From Phycisphaerales bacterium UBA7812 (GTDB lineage Bacteria > Planctomycetota > Phycisphaerae > Phycisphaerales > UBA1924): 19,047 nt of DNA. The notes under the pieces were generated by a model. The model saw only the letters and a program-made list of their open reading frames with translations. It was not told the DNA's origin and ran no database searches. The stretch covers positions 14,371 through 33,417 of the forward strand of contig DLBY01000046.1 in assembly GCA_002480345.1 (NCBI GenBank). The letters run 5' to 3'. This document shows positions 1 to 7,432 of the stretch, in pieces (the stretch's first letter is position 1; each line of letters begins with the position of its first letter). Both the position numbers and the translations under genes were made by a program.

Positions 1-848
1 TACCGATCACCCGGAAACCGTTCGCCCGCCCGCCGCTCCGGTGTAAAAGGGATTGCACGATTCGATCGCACAACGGGCCTCGGCGTCGATGGAACCACCG
101 ATCCGGTTTCGTCGTCAGGCTTCGAATCGTCAGGTTCACCGGCCGTGTCCGGCGATACCGCATCCGCACCCTTCGGTGCCGCACCGGGCATCCGACGATC
201 CAGAATCCACGCCGGAGGACGCAGGGCTTCCTCACGCTCATCGCGTTCCGCGCGAACGCGATCCGGGAACTCGATCGCCTCCATCGCCTCAGCAAACGCG
301 ATCTCCGCACGCTCGCTAAAGGCCGCCACTTCGCCCTCATCCGCGGGCCGACCCGACCGGCGCGCGTCAACCCCGAGCCGCACGGGCTCCGTCGCCGCGA
401 TCACCGCCTCCACAGGCAGCCGCTCCGCAGTGAACCCGTACGCCGCGGGCCCGCCGGGCGAGTCGACTTCTTCGAAGTACCCGAAAACCTCGTACACCCC
501 GGCCGCATCACCGACACCGCCGACACCGATCGGACGGAGCCACAGCGATGCCCGACGCGCCCGAAGACCGTTGGGCCCGATCACCGCTTCTACATCCCGA
601 TCGAGCACGATCCGGATGGTCTCCGGCCCCCGCGGCTCCCGCACCCGCCACACCCACGCGAGGCGTGACTTGAAACCGAGCCGCCCGGTCACGACCTCGG
701 CAGGCAGACGCACGCTCCCGAACGCCTCGCGCCGCGGCGGAGCCTCTCCGGCGTCCTGCGCCGGCGCGACGGGGACCGCCGCCGCCAGGCCCGCGACCAG
801 GCCGATCACCACGCATCGACTCGTTCTCTGTCGCCATCCACGCATCAT
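1..848 (-). CDS. Secreted protein of unknown function, 3' end cut by window edge
   Basis: An uninterrupted minus-strand frame runs from an ATG at 848 (tandem ATG ATG at 848 and 845) off the left edge, giving 282 visible residues and no stop. The N-terminus is a typical signal peptide: Arg-rich start (MMRGWRQRTSR), a hydrophobic core rich in Val, Ala, Leu and Gly, then an Ala-Pro-Ala site before Gln-Asp near residues 29-31. The mature part has beta-rich stretches (e.g. FKSRLAWVWRVREP, AGVYEVFGYFEEVDSP), then a charged helical segment around residues 185-215 and a Pro/Asp-rich tail, so it is probably exported to the periplasm or outside. An AAAGGA lies about 10 nt upstream of the start. I do not recognise the family. 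Opposite-strand ORFs here are Arg/Ser/Pro-rich and look like shadows. Confidence 0.7.
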   Translation of the reverse strand, partial: MMRGWRQRTSRCVVIGLVAGLAAAVPVAPAQDAGEAPPRREAFGSVRLPAEVVTGRLGFKSRLAWVWRVREPRGPETIRIVLDRDVEAVIGPNGLRARRASLWLRPIGVGGVGDAAGVYEVFGYFEEVDSPGGPAAYGFTAERLPVEAVIAATEPVRLGVDARRSGRPADEGEVAAFSERAEIAFAEAMEAIEFPDRVRAERDEREEALRPPAWILDRRMPGAAPKGADAVSPDTAGEPDDSKPDDETGSVVPSTPRPVVRSNRAIPFTPERRAGERFPGDR

Positions 849-957
849 GCGTCCGCGTTCCTTTGCTCTCCGGCGCTCATCGCAATCCACCGACGATCCC
901 GGAACCCGGATGCTAACCCAATCGACCCCCGCCTGCCGTGGGGCCCGGCTCGGCGCA

Positions 958-987
958 CAGAAAGGCCGGGACCCCGAGGCCCCGGCC
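958..987 (-). terminator. Intrinsic terminator of the rtcB operon
   Basis: On the minus strand, GGCCGGGG (987-980) pairs with TCCCGGCC (971-964) around an 8-nt loop, with one G-U pair at the loop end. TTTCTG follows at 963-958. It begins 4 nt after the rtcB stop codon, which fits a transcription end for the operon. Confidence 0.75.
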
Positions 988-991
988 GCGT

Positions 992-2266
992 TCAGTCCTC
1001 CGCCCGCTCGCCGTCGGGCGCCATCTTCACGAGACGCGGATCGAACCGGGCGACCTTCTCCACCAGGTCGCTCTGCAGCGAGAGCACCCGGCGGATGTCC
1101 TTGTACACCTTGGGGTTCTCGTCGATCCCCGCGCTCAGCAGCGTGACACCCCGCTCGCGGAGCAGATCACGCACATGCGCCCAGCGGAAGGTCTTCTTCG
1201 CCTGCGTCCGGCTCATCACCCGCCCCGCGCCGTGGCTCGCCGAGTCCAGCGATCCCGCCCCGCCCTTGCCGCGCACGATGAACCCCGGGTCGGCCATCGA
1301 GCCGGGGACGATCCCGAGCACCCCCTCCCCCGCGGGCGTCGCGCCCTTTCGGTGCACGATGTACTCCCGGGGCCCATTCCCCAGGTCGTGGGTCTCCTTC
1401 CAGGCGAAGTTGTGGTGGTTCTCCACATCCATGAGGACCTCCGCCCCGAGGTGGGCGGCGATAGATCGGTGAATGCACGCGTGGTTCGCCGACGCGTAGT
1501 CGCCCATCAGGTTCATCGCCGCCCAATACTCGGCCCCCGCCTCGGAATCCAGATCGAGCCAGGCCAGATGCTTGACCGCTCCCGTCAACTCGGGATGCAG
1601 CGACATCGCGAGCCTGGAGTAGTGATCGCACACCGCTGCGCCGGTCCCGCGGGACCCAGAATGGCTCAGCAGCGCCAGGTGCACGCCGGGTTCGAGCCCC
1701 AGCGCCTCCGCCTCGGCGAGGTCCTCGACCGTCAGCGTCCCGAACTCGACGAAGTGGTTCCCCGAGCCCGAGGTCCCGAGCTGTTCGGCGGCCTTGCCGC
1801 GCAGCCTCGTCGTCACAGGGCTGACCGACCAGTCGGCGTCCATCACCTCGTGCTCGCGCAGCCGACCGCCCACCGCTGATCGCGGGCCGCGCCCCTTCGC
1901 GAACGAGGCGCCGATACCGAACCGAGTCTCAGCCTCGATCGCCTTCGTCAGGCGCTCGCGCCCCGAGTCGTGGTCGAGCAGGCTCGCCGGCATGTCGAGC
2001 ACCGTCATCTTCACCCGGCAGGCGATGTCCACGCCCACCGCGTAGGGGATCACCACGCCCTCGGTCGCGAGCACGCCACCGATCGGGAGCCCGTATCCCA
2101 GATGCGCATCGGGCATCAACGCCGCGGCGCGGGCGCAGGGCAGCCCGCTCGCCGCCGTGAGCTGGTCGAGCGACTTCTGGTCGAAGTCCTCGCCGACGCG
2201 TCCCCAGATATTGCAGGGAACCCGATCGGGCGGAGGGAGGCCAGAATTCAGTTTCTCATGAGTCAT
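992..2266 (-). CDS. rtcB: RtcB family RNA-splicing ligase
   Basis: 424 residues, close to the usual bacterial RtcB length. RtcB joins RNA 2',3'-cyclic phosphate or 3'-phosphate ends to 5'-OH ends using GTP and Mn2+, in tRNA and stress-induced RNA repair. The family signatures are all visible: MPDAHLGYGLPIGG (51-64), the metal site Asp80-x-x-Cys83 in GVDIACRV, His171 in SGSGNHFVEF, His202 in SHSGSRGTG, His284/285 in HHNFAW, and the guanylylated His345 in SHGAGR. DENPKVYK near the C-terminus is also typical. The start is ATG 2266 with AGAAAGGA about 8 nt upstream. It lies 35 nt after a co-directional unknown gene and is followed at once by a terminator. Function is confident at family level; the physiological RNA substrate cannot be read from sequence. 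No rtcA or archease gene is seen here. Confidence 0.95.
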   Translation of the reverse strand: MTHEKLNSGLPPPDRVPCNIWGRVGEDFDQKSLDQLTAASGLPCARAAALMPDAHLGYGLPIGGVLATEGVVIPYAVGVDIACRVKMTVLDMPASLLDHDSGRERLTKAIEAETRFGIGASFAKGRGPRSAVGGRLREHEVMDADWSVSPVTTRLRGKAAEQLGTSGSGNHFVEFGTLTVEDLAEAEALGLEPGVHLALLSHSGSRGTGAAVCDHYSRLAMSLHPELTGAVKHLAWLDLDSEAGAEYWAAMNLMGDYASANHACIHRSIAAHLGAEVLMDVENHHNFAWKETHDLGNGPREYIVHRKGATPAGEGVLGIVPGSMADPGFIVRGKGGAGSLDSASHGAGRVMSRTQAKKTFRWAHVRDLLRERGVTLLSAGIDENPKVYKDIRRVLSLQSDLVEKVARFDPRLVKMAPDGERAED

Positions 2267-2301
2267 CGCATGTCCTTTCTAGACGATACCTTGTCAGAAG
2301 A

Positions 2302-2739
2302 TCAGTCTCCATCGTCCTCGTCCGGAGCGATCGCGTAGACGCCCGATCCCGCCGAACCCTCATCGCAGTCCGTCTCCCCCTTGGCGCCGGGATCCTCCCC
2401 CTTGCGTCGAGCCACCTCGGCTCGGATCCGCTCGCGGTACAGGGCCGCGAACGACTCGTCGATCCGGGCCAGCCGCACCGCGCGGATATCGAGCGTCCGC
2501 GGGACGCCTAGCGGATCCTCGGCGAGGACCAGCGGAAGGCACACGCCCACCACCCGCAGAGGGGGCACAACGCGCCGGGGGCGCTCATTCCAGCGAACGG
2601 TCTTCCCGACAGCATCGTCGTCGGTGAAGCAGCCCGGCAGCGGGGTGTACTCCCGCACGAAATGCAGCACCGTGATGTCCATCCCGGGGCTCAGGTCCTC
2701 GGGTGCCAGCGTCTTGCAGACGGGCAGGTCCGTGCTCAT
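2302..2739 (-). CDS. Unknown 145-residue protein co-transcribed with rtcB
   Basis: 145 residues, ATG at 2739 with GGAG about 8 nt upstream. No signal peptide or membrane segment, so probably cytoplasmic. Residues 15-75 alternate in a beta-like way (SPGMDITVLHFVREY, RRVVPPLRVVGVCLPLVL), suggesting a small barrel. Residues 92-113 form a charged helix (IDESFAALYRERIRAEVARR). The last 25 residues are strongly acidic and look disordered. It sits 35 nt upstream of rtcB on the same strand, with codon use like its neighbours, so it is very likely in the same transcript. I do not recognise the family. A role tied to RNA repair is inference from position only. Confidence 0.75.
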   Translation of the reverse strand: MSTDLPVCKTLAPEDLSPGMDITVLHFVREYTPLPGCFTDDDAVGKTVRWNERPRRVVPPLRVVGVCLPLVLAEDPLGVPRTLDIRAVRLARIDESFAALYRERIRAEVARRKGEDPGAKGETDCDEGSAGSGVYAIAPDEDDGD

Positions 2740-2874
2740 GGTCGTTCTCCAGACGCGACCGACCGATCGCGGGATCGGCAGGGACGCGGAACCGAACGGG
2801 CGACGCGGAGGCGTCCCCGAACGCTCAAGTCACAGCAAAATCAGGTCAAGATCAAACGAATCGCAACAGCGGCA

Positions 2875-3114
2875 TCAGCGGCATAGCAGCCGGTCTGAAT
2901 GCCCTATCGCCGGTTCCTTGGCGGACGAGAATTGTCCGCTGAACCGGGGACCGGCGAGGCCGCGGGGGGCGATCGGGCGGGTGCCCGAGCCCCGGCGGAG
3001 GTCGCCTCGGCGGTCATCGCCCCGGTCCATCCACGCAATCAGACCGTCCGCATCGCGAGCCACATCGGCGGCTCGCACGGGGGTCGTCGGGATGGAATAA
3101 CTCGGGGCACGCAC
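2875..3114 (-). CDS. Small hypothetical ORF heading the rtcB operon
   Basis: 79 codons starting with GTG at 3114. AAAGGA lies 7 nt upstream, and a well-formed promoter (3142-3170) would give a leader of about 20 nt, so the start is supported by two independent signals. Third codon positions are GC-rich, as in real genes here. The peptide is basic and Arg/Gly/Asp-rich (WMDRGDDRRGDLRRGSGTR) with no membrane segment or motif I recognise. A gap of 135 nt separates it from the next gene. It could be a genuine small protein, a leader ORF, or a chance frame in a long 5' UTR. Confidence 0.45.
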   Translation of the reverse strand: MRAPSYSIPTTPVRAADVARDADGLIAWMDRGDDRRGDLRRGSGTRPIAPRGLAGPRFSGQFSSAKEPAIGHSDRLLCR

Positions 3115-3141
3115 GCGATGGTCCTTTCGGGATGAGCCGCG

Positions 3142-3170
3142 AGTATTGCAAAGCCGTCACCAACGGTCAA
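3142..3170 (-). promoter_or_regulatory. Sigma-70-like promoter of the rtcB operon
   Basis: On the minus strand: -35 TTGACC (3170-3165), a 17-nt spacer, -10 AATACT (3147-3142). This matches five and four of six consensus positions with optimal spacing. The predicted start near 3135 is about 20 nt before the GTG at 3114. An AT-rich stretch (3183-3195) lies just upstream of the -35. Confidence 0.6.
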
Positions 3171-3208
3171 CACAGGTCCGGAAAAATATTACATTGACCA
3201 GAGCCCTC

Positions 3209-3228
3209 GGTGACACAGTCATGTCACC
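3209..3228. promoter_or_regulatory. Perfect inverted repeat upstream of the rtcB operon promoter
   Basis: GGTGACA, 6 nt, TGTCACC is a perfect 7-bp inverted repeat. It lies about 75-93 bp upstream of the predicted transcription start of the rtcB operon, a position suited to an activator or a distal operator. It also lies past the stop of the GH57 gene, so it could instead be a transcript-end hairpin, though no T-tract follows it. Confidence 0.4.
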
Positions 3229-3230
3229 GC

Positions 3231-3262
3231 ACAAGACAAAGCCCCGCTGCGAGCCGGGCCTT
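3231..3262 (-). terminator. Probable terminator of the GH57 gene
   Basis: On the minus strand, GCCCGGC (3259-3253) pairs with GCGGGGC (3247-3241) around a 5-nt loop with one G-G mismatch. The stem is extended by AAG/TTT pairs, and TTTGTCTTGT follows at 3240-3231. It lies about 50 nt after the GH57 stop. The T-tract is interrupted, so this is less certain than the terminators at 958 and 11534. Confidence 0.45.
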
Positions 3263-3309
3263 CAAGTGCTCACTCCCCGAACCCAGAGACCCTCGCAACC
3301 CGGGCTGTG

Positions 3310-6252
3310 TCAGGGGCAGCCCGCGGTGAACGAACCAACGAACGCGGTGATGTCCACCAGGTCCAGCACCCCGCTCGGCTCCGCAAGATCGGCAAGCGAA
3401 CTCCCCGTGGTAAACGCAACCACGAACGCGTTGATGTCCTGCAGGTCAAGAAGGCCGTTCCCGTCGATGTCAGCCGGACAACAGTCGCCGCGCAGTTCGC
3501 ACAGGTCGATCGTCACAAACTCACCCGGGCCGACATTCCCATCACCGTCGAGCGACGCGGGCGTCTGCGCCAACAGCGCCCCGCCGTCCTGCGTGGCGTA
3601 TCCCAGCGAAGCCAGCGACACCGTGCCGGGCATGCCGCCGAACTCGGAGGAAAGGTCGATCGTGCCCTCGAGCACCGTACCGAGCGTTGCCTGCGCGGCG
3701 CCCTGCTGGTCGAACCACGCGTGATACCCGTTGCTCTCCTCGTTGCCGATGAACGCGTCCCAATCAGCGACGGTGCCCGCCTTCGCCCACATTGCGGGCT
3801 GGACGATCCGGGGAGACTCCGCAACGAGCAGGAAGCGATCGATCCCACCCCCAGCCGGGATCGTCGCGACATACAGCGTCGTGCCGTCAACCCCAGCCCA
3901 CAGACCAACGCCGCCGTGATTCGCGACAAGCGTCGCGCCCGCGTCTAGCACGCCGTCCATGACAAAGCCGCCGCCGGCATCGCCTCCGTCGACGCTGAAC
4001 GCCCAGTCCTGCCCCGCGTTGTTGTCCCAGACGCCCGCCCCGTCGTTGAAAACCAGGTTGAGTTCGGTCGCCGACGACAGAACAGGGATCGTCACTTCCC
4101 ACACGCCGTCGCCGTCCGGGTCGCTCATCGCCGGGTCCACCCCGATGACAGGGTTCCAGCCGTTAAAGCCGTAGTGGAGGAACACGCCGGACGCCCCCGC
4201 GAGCGGGCCGCCCGAGGCGTCGTAGGCGACGGTGACATCCCGGCCCGCGACCGGTGGTGCGGGATCAACGCTGACGCGGTCGCCCCCGCCCCCTCCGCTG
4301 CCCTGCCCGACCCACACATGCATCATGTCGCTCTTCTCGACATTCCCCAGCGTGTCTTCCGCTTCGATGTAGTAGTCGATGAGTACATCGGTCTGCCCGC
4401 TGATCGTCGCGCCGTAGCGTCGAGCTTTCACGCTCGCGGCCAGCACCCCCGCGGGCGTCGGCACATCCACGCCCGTCATCTCGATGCTCTGCCACGCCCC
4501 GACCTCGGGCCCGCCGGCATAGGTCTCGTTCTGGACCGACCCCAGCGGGTTCACGCCGTCCGCGTCGATACGCCATTTCAGCGTGACGCGCGTCAGCCCC
4601 GAGTAGTCGTGCGCGAGCGTCCAGACCTCGAAATCGCTGGGCTCGGGCGTCGCGCCCCACTCGAGCCCACCCGGGTTGTAAGGCTCCCGCTGCGGCGCGA
4701 ACACGGTGGGGGGGGTCTCGTCCACAAAGAACGCCGCGGCGAGGGCGGGGTCGGTCTGGTCGGTCGCGAGGTTGCTGCCCCGCGTGACATTCGAGTCCCA
4801 GACTTCCGTCCCGTCCCAGTACCAATAGTCCGATGCCTGCGCGACGAGCAGATAGTGCCAGGCGCGGTGGATCGCATCACCCGAACCGGTCAGCACGCTG
4901 GTCATCTCCGCGGTCGAGTCCAGATCGATCGGGTCCAACTGCTCGAGCGTCAGCACATGGTTCCGCGCCGCGACGAGTGCCGCCCACGAGTTGATGTCGG
5001 GGCTGACCGCACCCGCGGACACATCGCCGCCCAGCCACTTCTTGAACTCGGGGTCGCCGTTGTCGGCCCCCGCCCACGACCCGTCCTCGATATGGATGAC
5101 ATCCGCCGGATCGACCGGGAACCGGTCAAGGTAGTCGTTGACCGTCGAGACCTCGTAATCCGGATCGGACTGGACCCAGTCCACCATGTTCTGGAAGTTG
5201 TGGTTGTAGTAGCCCTCGCTGCCCCCGCCGAAGTTGTCCCCGTCGTGGTGCAGCATCACGAACATCGGGTGGGCCGGGTCGTCGTTGTCGGGCAGATACG
5301 CATCCATCACCCGGTCGTACAAGAACGCGCCGTACCCGCCCCGCCCGTCCTCGTTGCCCTCGTACCGCGCCGCGGGAACCGCAACGATCCGGCTGATCGC
5401 ACCCGTCTCCGGATCCACATGCTGGGCATAGTGAGGCTGGTAGCCGAACGGCACGGAGACGCGGCTCGGCGCCCAAAGGTTCTGCAACTGCACCCATCGC
5501 CCACCGTTCGCCGCCGGGTCGGGGTTGATCTGGTCGGCGCGGTTCGGTTGGAAAAGATTGCTCGCATTGGTGTGGGGATACCCCACGCAAGCGCGGTCAA
5601 AGTGGATGTTGTCCACCAGCACCCACTCGATCCCCTCGGCCTCCAGCGCCGGGATCATCCGCGTGCTGAACGCCGTCTCGGGCGGGAACAGGCCGCGGCT
5701 GAAGCCCGTGTTCCCCCCGGAGAACCAGGTCTGTCCGTGGATCAGCCTGTGCAGCCGCAATTGCATGCGGATATCACGCTCGCCGATCAGCGGCATCAGC
5801 GGGTGGTGGTAGCCGAACGCGACCATCTCGAGCCGCCGATTGCCCAGCGCGCTGAGATTGGATTGCGCAGCCCGGTACGAGAAGTCCCAGTTGTTCCACA
5901 TGCCGCCGTTGATACCCGCGGCCTCGAGCGCGTTGAGGTTCTCGATCAGCGACCCGGAGAACGACACCTGCGCGCCCAGAAACGGCAGGTGGTCGCCCGC
6001 CTCGATCGCATTTCGGGGCCAACTCGTGTAGGGCCCGAACCGCTGATTATGCACTTCAGGCACGGAGAAACTGAAGTACCCGTCCGCCGCGATCGGATCC
6101 AGGTAGGGCACATAAATCGGCTGATGCATGTGCCACAGGAACCCGATCTGGATCGGCGCCGCCGCCGCACTTGCCAGCGCCCCGGCGCTCGCAAGGGCCG
6201 CGGCGCACGCCGAAACAGGACCACCAAACGATCGGCCGGACTTCAACATCAT
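3310..6252 (-). CDS. Secreted GH57 amylase-type enzyme with starch-binding-like and dockerin-like domains
   Basis: 980 residues from ATG 6252. That start has GGGGAG 8 nt upstream and gives a signal peptide (MMLKSGR, Ala-rich core, Ala-rich site near 30-32). The frame stays open to 6459, but that would enter lpxK. Residues about 33-470 are a glycoside hydrolase family 57 barrel: HMHQPI (41-46), GYHHPLMPL (147-155), GLFPPETAF with likely nucleophile Glu192, and HHDGDNF with likely acid/base Asp337. GH57 enzymes act on alpha-glucans with retention. Residues about 540-648 are Ig-like. After a Gly linker (651-657), residues about 659-755 resemble a CBM25/26 starch-binding module (LHYGFNGWNP). Residues 765-917 are beta-rich and unassigned. 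Residues 924-980 are a dockerin-like repeat pair ending in Gly-Cys-Pro; the second repeat has lost most Ca-binding Asp. An extracellular starch or glycogen role is inferred. Confidence 0.88.
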   Translation of the reverse strand: MMLKSGRSFGGPVSACAAALASAGALASAAAAPIQIGFLWHMHQPIYVPYLDPIAADGYFSFSVPEVHNQRFGPYTSWPRNAIEAGDHLPFLGAQVSFSGSLIENLNALEAAGINGGMWNNWDFSYRAAQSNLSALGNRRLEMVAFGYHHPLMPLIGERDIRMQLRLHRLIHGQTWFSGGNTGFSRGLFPPETAFSTRMIPALEAEGIEWVLVDNIHFDRACVGYPHTNASNLFQPNRADQINPDPAANGGRWVQLQNLWAPSRVSVPFGYQPHYAQHVDPETGAISRIVAVPAARYEGNEDGRGGYGAFLYDRVMDAYLPDNDDPAHPMFVMLHHDGDNFGGGSEGYYNHNFQNMVDWVQSDPDYEVSTVNDYLDRFPVDPADVIHIEDGSWAGADNGDPEFKKWLGGDVSAGAVSPDINSWAALVAARNHVLTLEQLDPIDLDSTAEMTSVLTGSGDAIHRAWHYLLVAQASDYWYWDGTEVWDSNVTRGSNLATDQTDPALAAAFFVDETPPTVFAPQREPYNPGGLEWGATPEPSDFEVWTLAHDYSGLTRVTLKWRIDADGVNPLGSVQNETYAGGPEVGAWQSIEMTGVDVPTPAGVLAASVKARRYGATISGQTDVLIDYYIEAEDTLGNVEKSDMMHVWVGQGSGGGGGDRVSVDPAPPVAGRDVTVAYDASGGPLAGASGVFLHYGFNGWNPVIGVDPAMSDPDGDGVWEVTIPVLSSATELNLVFNDGAGVWDNNAGQDWAFSVDGGDAGGGFVMDGVLDAGATLVANHGGVGLWAGVDGTTLYVATIPAGGGIDRFLLVAESPRIVQPAMWAKAGTVADWDAFIGNEESNGYHAWFDQQGAAQATLGTVLEGTIDLSSEFGGMPGTVSLASLGYATQDGGALLAQTPASLDGDGNVGPGEFVTIDLCELRGDCCPADIDGNGLLDLQDINAFVVAFTTGSSLADLAEPSGVLDLVDITAFVGSFTAGCP

Positions 6253-6287
6253 CAGCAGCACTCCCCGGGAACAGATCCAGACAGAAC

Positions 6288-6315
6288 AGCATAACGGTTC
6301 GTATCCGCATCGCAA
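6288..6315 (-). promoter_or_regulatory. Candidate promoter of the GH57 gene
   Basis: On the minus strand: -35 TTGCGA (6315-6310), a 16-nt spacer, -10 TATGCT (6293-6288), each matching four of six consensus positions. The predicted start near 6281 gives a leader of about 29 nt to ATG 6252. It lies in the 136-nt gap after lpxK, suggesting independent transcription. Confidence 0.4.
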
Positions 6316-6388
6316 CCAAAGAGGTCCCCAATACCGCGCCATCCGATCCGCGCAAGGGCAAGGCAGACCCGGCGCCGGCAGCGAGCGT

Positions 6389-7432
6389 TCAGGGCTCCGG
6401 ATCCTCAGCCTGCGCCGCAGCGAGCACCAGCGACCGCAGCGACGCCTCTCCGGTCTCAAAGCTCATCCGCAGCCGCGGTCGCGCAACGGCGCAGGGCCAC
6501 CGCGAGGGATCAACCCGCCGCAGCTTCGCCCAGTCTTTCCCCGTCACCACGATCGCATCGCACCCCGAAGCCCGGCTGATGAGCCGCCGGACCGTCCCCG
6601 TACCGAACGAGTCATGATCGCGGAGCACCAGCGTCCCCGCGAGCGCACCGCCCGATGCCCGCCGACTCGCCTCCACAAACGCGTCGGGATTGCCGATCCC
6701 GCACGCCGCGAACACCCGCTTCCCATCGAGCCATTCGACAGGCCTCGCGGTGTCCTCGCCGTCATGCAACACCTCGAGGTCCGACCACCGGTGCGACGCG
6801 ACCACCACCGGCGCGTCGGTCTCGGCGCCGATCCGAGAGATCAGCCGGTCGAGTTCCCCGCGATCCACCCGCTCCGCATGTGTCACGACCACCGCGTGCG
6901 CACGCGCCAGCGACCCAACCGGCTCGCGAAGCCACCCCGCCGGGAGACAGGCATCCGAGAACGGGTCCCGCGACGCATCGATCAACACGATGTCGAGCTG
7001 CCGGGCAATCCTCCGATGCTGGAACCCGTCGTCCAACACCACGCAATCCACATCGTCACCGACCTCCGCGAACAGCCGGAGCAGGCCCTCGAGACGATCC
7101 GGCTGCGCGACCACCGGCACCCCGTCCCCGAACCGCGCCGCGTACTCCGCCGCCTCGTCGCTCACCCCGCCCCTCGATTTGTACCCCCGCATCGCGATCG
7201 CCGGTGCGTGCCCGGCCTCGAGCAGCCACGACACGATCGACCCGACCATCGGCGTCTTCCCGGTTCCCCCGACGCTCAGGTTCCCAACGCTGATCACCGG
7301 ACAGTCGATCGTGACCACGCCCCGCCCCGCATCCCAGTTTCGGTTCCGCCGTGAGACCTCCGCCGCGTAGGCCCGCGAGACCAGCCCCGCCAGCGGTCGC
7401 ATCCAGCCCGGGACCGGTCCGCAGTCAGCCAT
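6389..7432 (-). CDS. lpxK: Tetraacyldisaccharide 4'-kinase
   Basis: 347 residues, the usual LpxK length. LpxK phosphorylates the 4' position of the lipid A disaccharide at the inner membrane, giving lipid IVA. Family signatures: a P-loop in VGNLSVGGTGKTP (49-61), the MRGYKSRGG block (81-89), DDGFQHRR (134-141) with the catalytic Asp region, and LPAGWLREP. The N-terminal helix (PLAGLVSRAYAAEVSRRN) matches the membrane-associated start of the family. The ATG at 7432 overlaps the end of the upstream gene (ATGGCTGA), implying translational coupling. No other lipid A gene is in the window. The presence of lpxK indicates that this organism makes, or once made, lipid A. Confidence 0.95.
   Translation of the reverse strand: MADCGPVPGWMRPLAGLVSRAYAAEVSRRNRNWDAGRGVVTIDCPVISVGNLSVGGTGKTPMVGSIVSWLLEAGHAPAIAMRGYKSRGGVSDEAAEYAARFGDGVPVVAQPDRLEGLLRLFAEVGDDVDCVVLDDGFQHRRIARQLDIVLIDASRDPFSDACLPAGWLREPVGSLARAHAVVVTHAERVDRGELDRLISRIGAETDAPVVVASHRWSDLEVLHDGEDTARPVEWLDGKRVFAACGIGNPDAFVEASRRASGGALAGTLVLRDHDSFGTGTVRRLISRASGCDAIVVTGKDWAKLRRVDPSRWPCAVARPRLRMSFETGEASLRSLVLAAAQAEDPEP

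Noticed and set aside
145..1146. Plus-strand 333-codon ORF
   Set aside because: Arg/Ser/Pro-rich composition typical of a shadow frame in GC-rich DNA; it lies opposite the secreted protein gene, the terminator at 958 and the end of rtcB.
4174..6294. Plus-strand 706-codon ORF antisense to the GH57 gene
   Set aside because: His/Arg/Val-rich with no domain signature; the opposite strand codes a clear multidomain enzyme. Long antisense frames are common in this base composition.
6253..6459. N-terminal extension of the GH57 ORF to 6459
   Set aside because: The added 69 residues are Arg/Cys-rich, overlap lpxK and bury the signal peptide; ATG 6252 has a good ribosome site.
6128..7354. Plus-strand 408-codon ORF opposite lpxK
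   Set aside because: Arg/Pro/His-rich shadow; lpxK on the other strand has all its family motifs.
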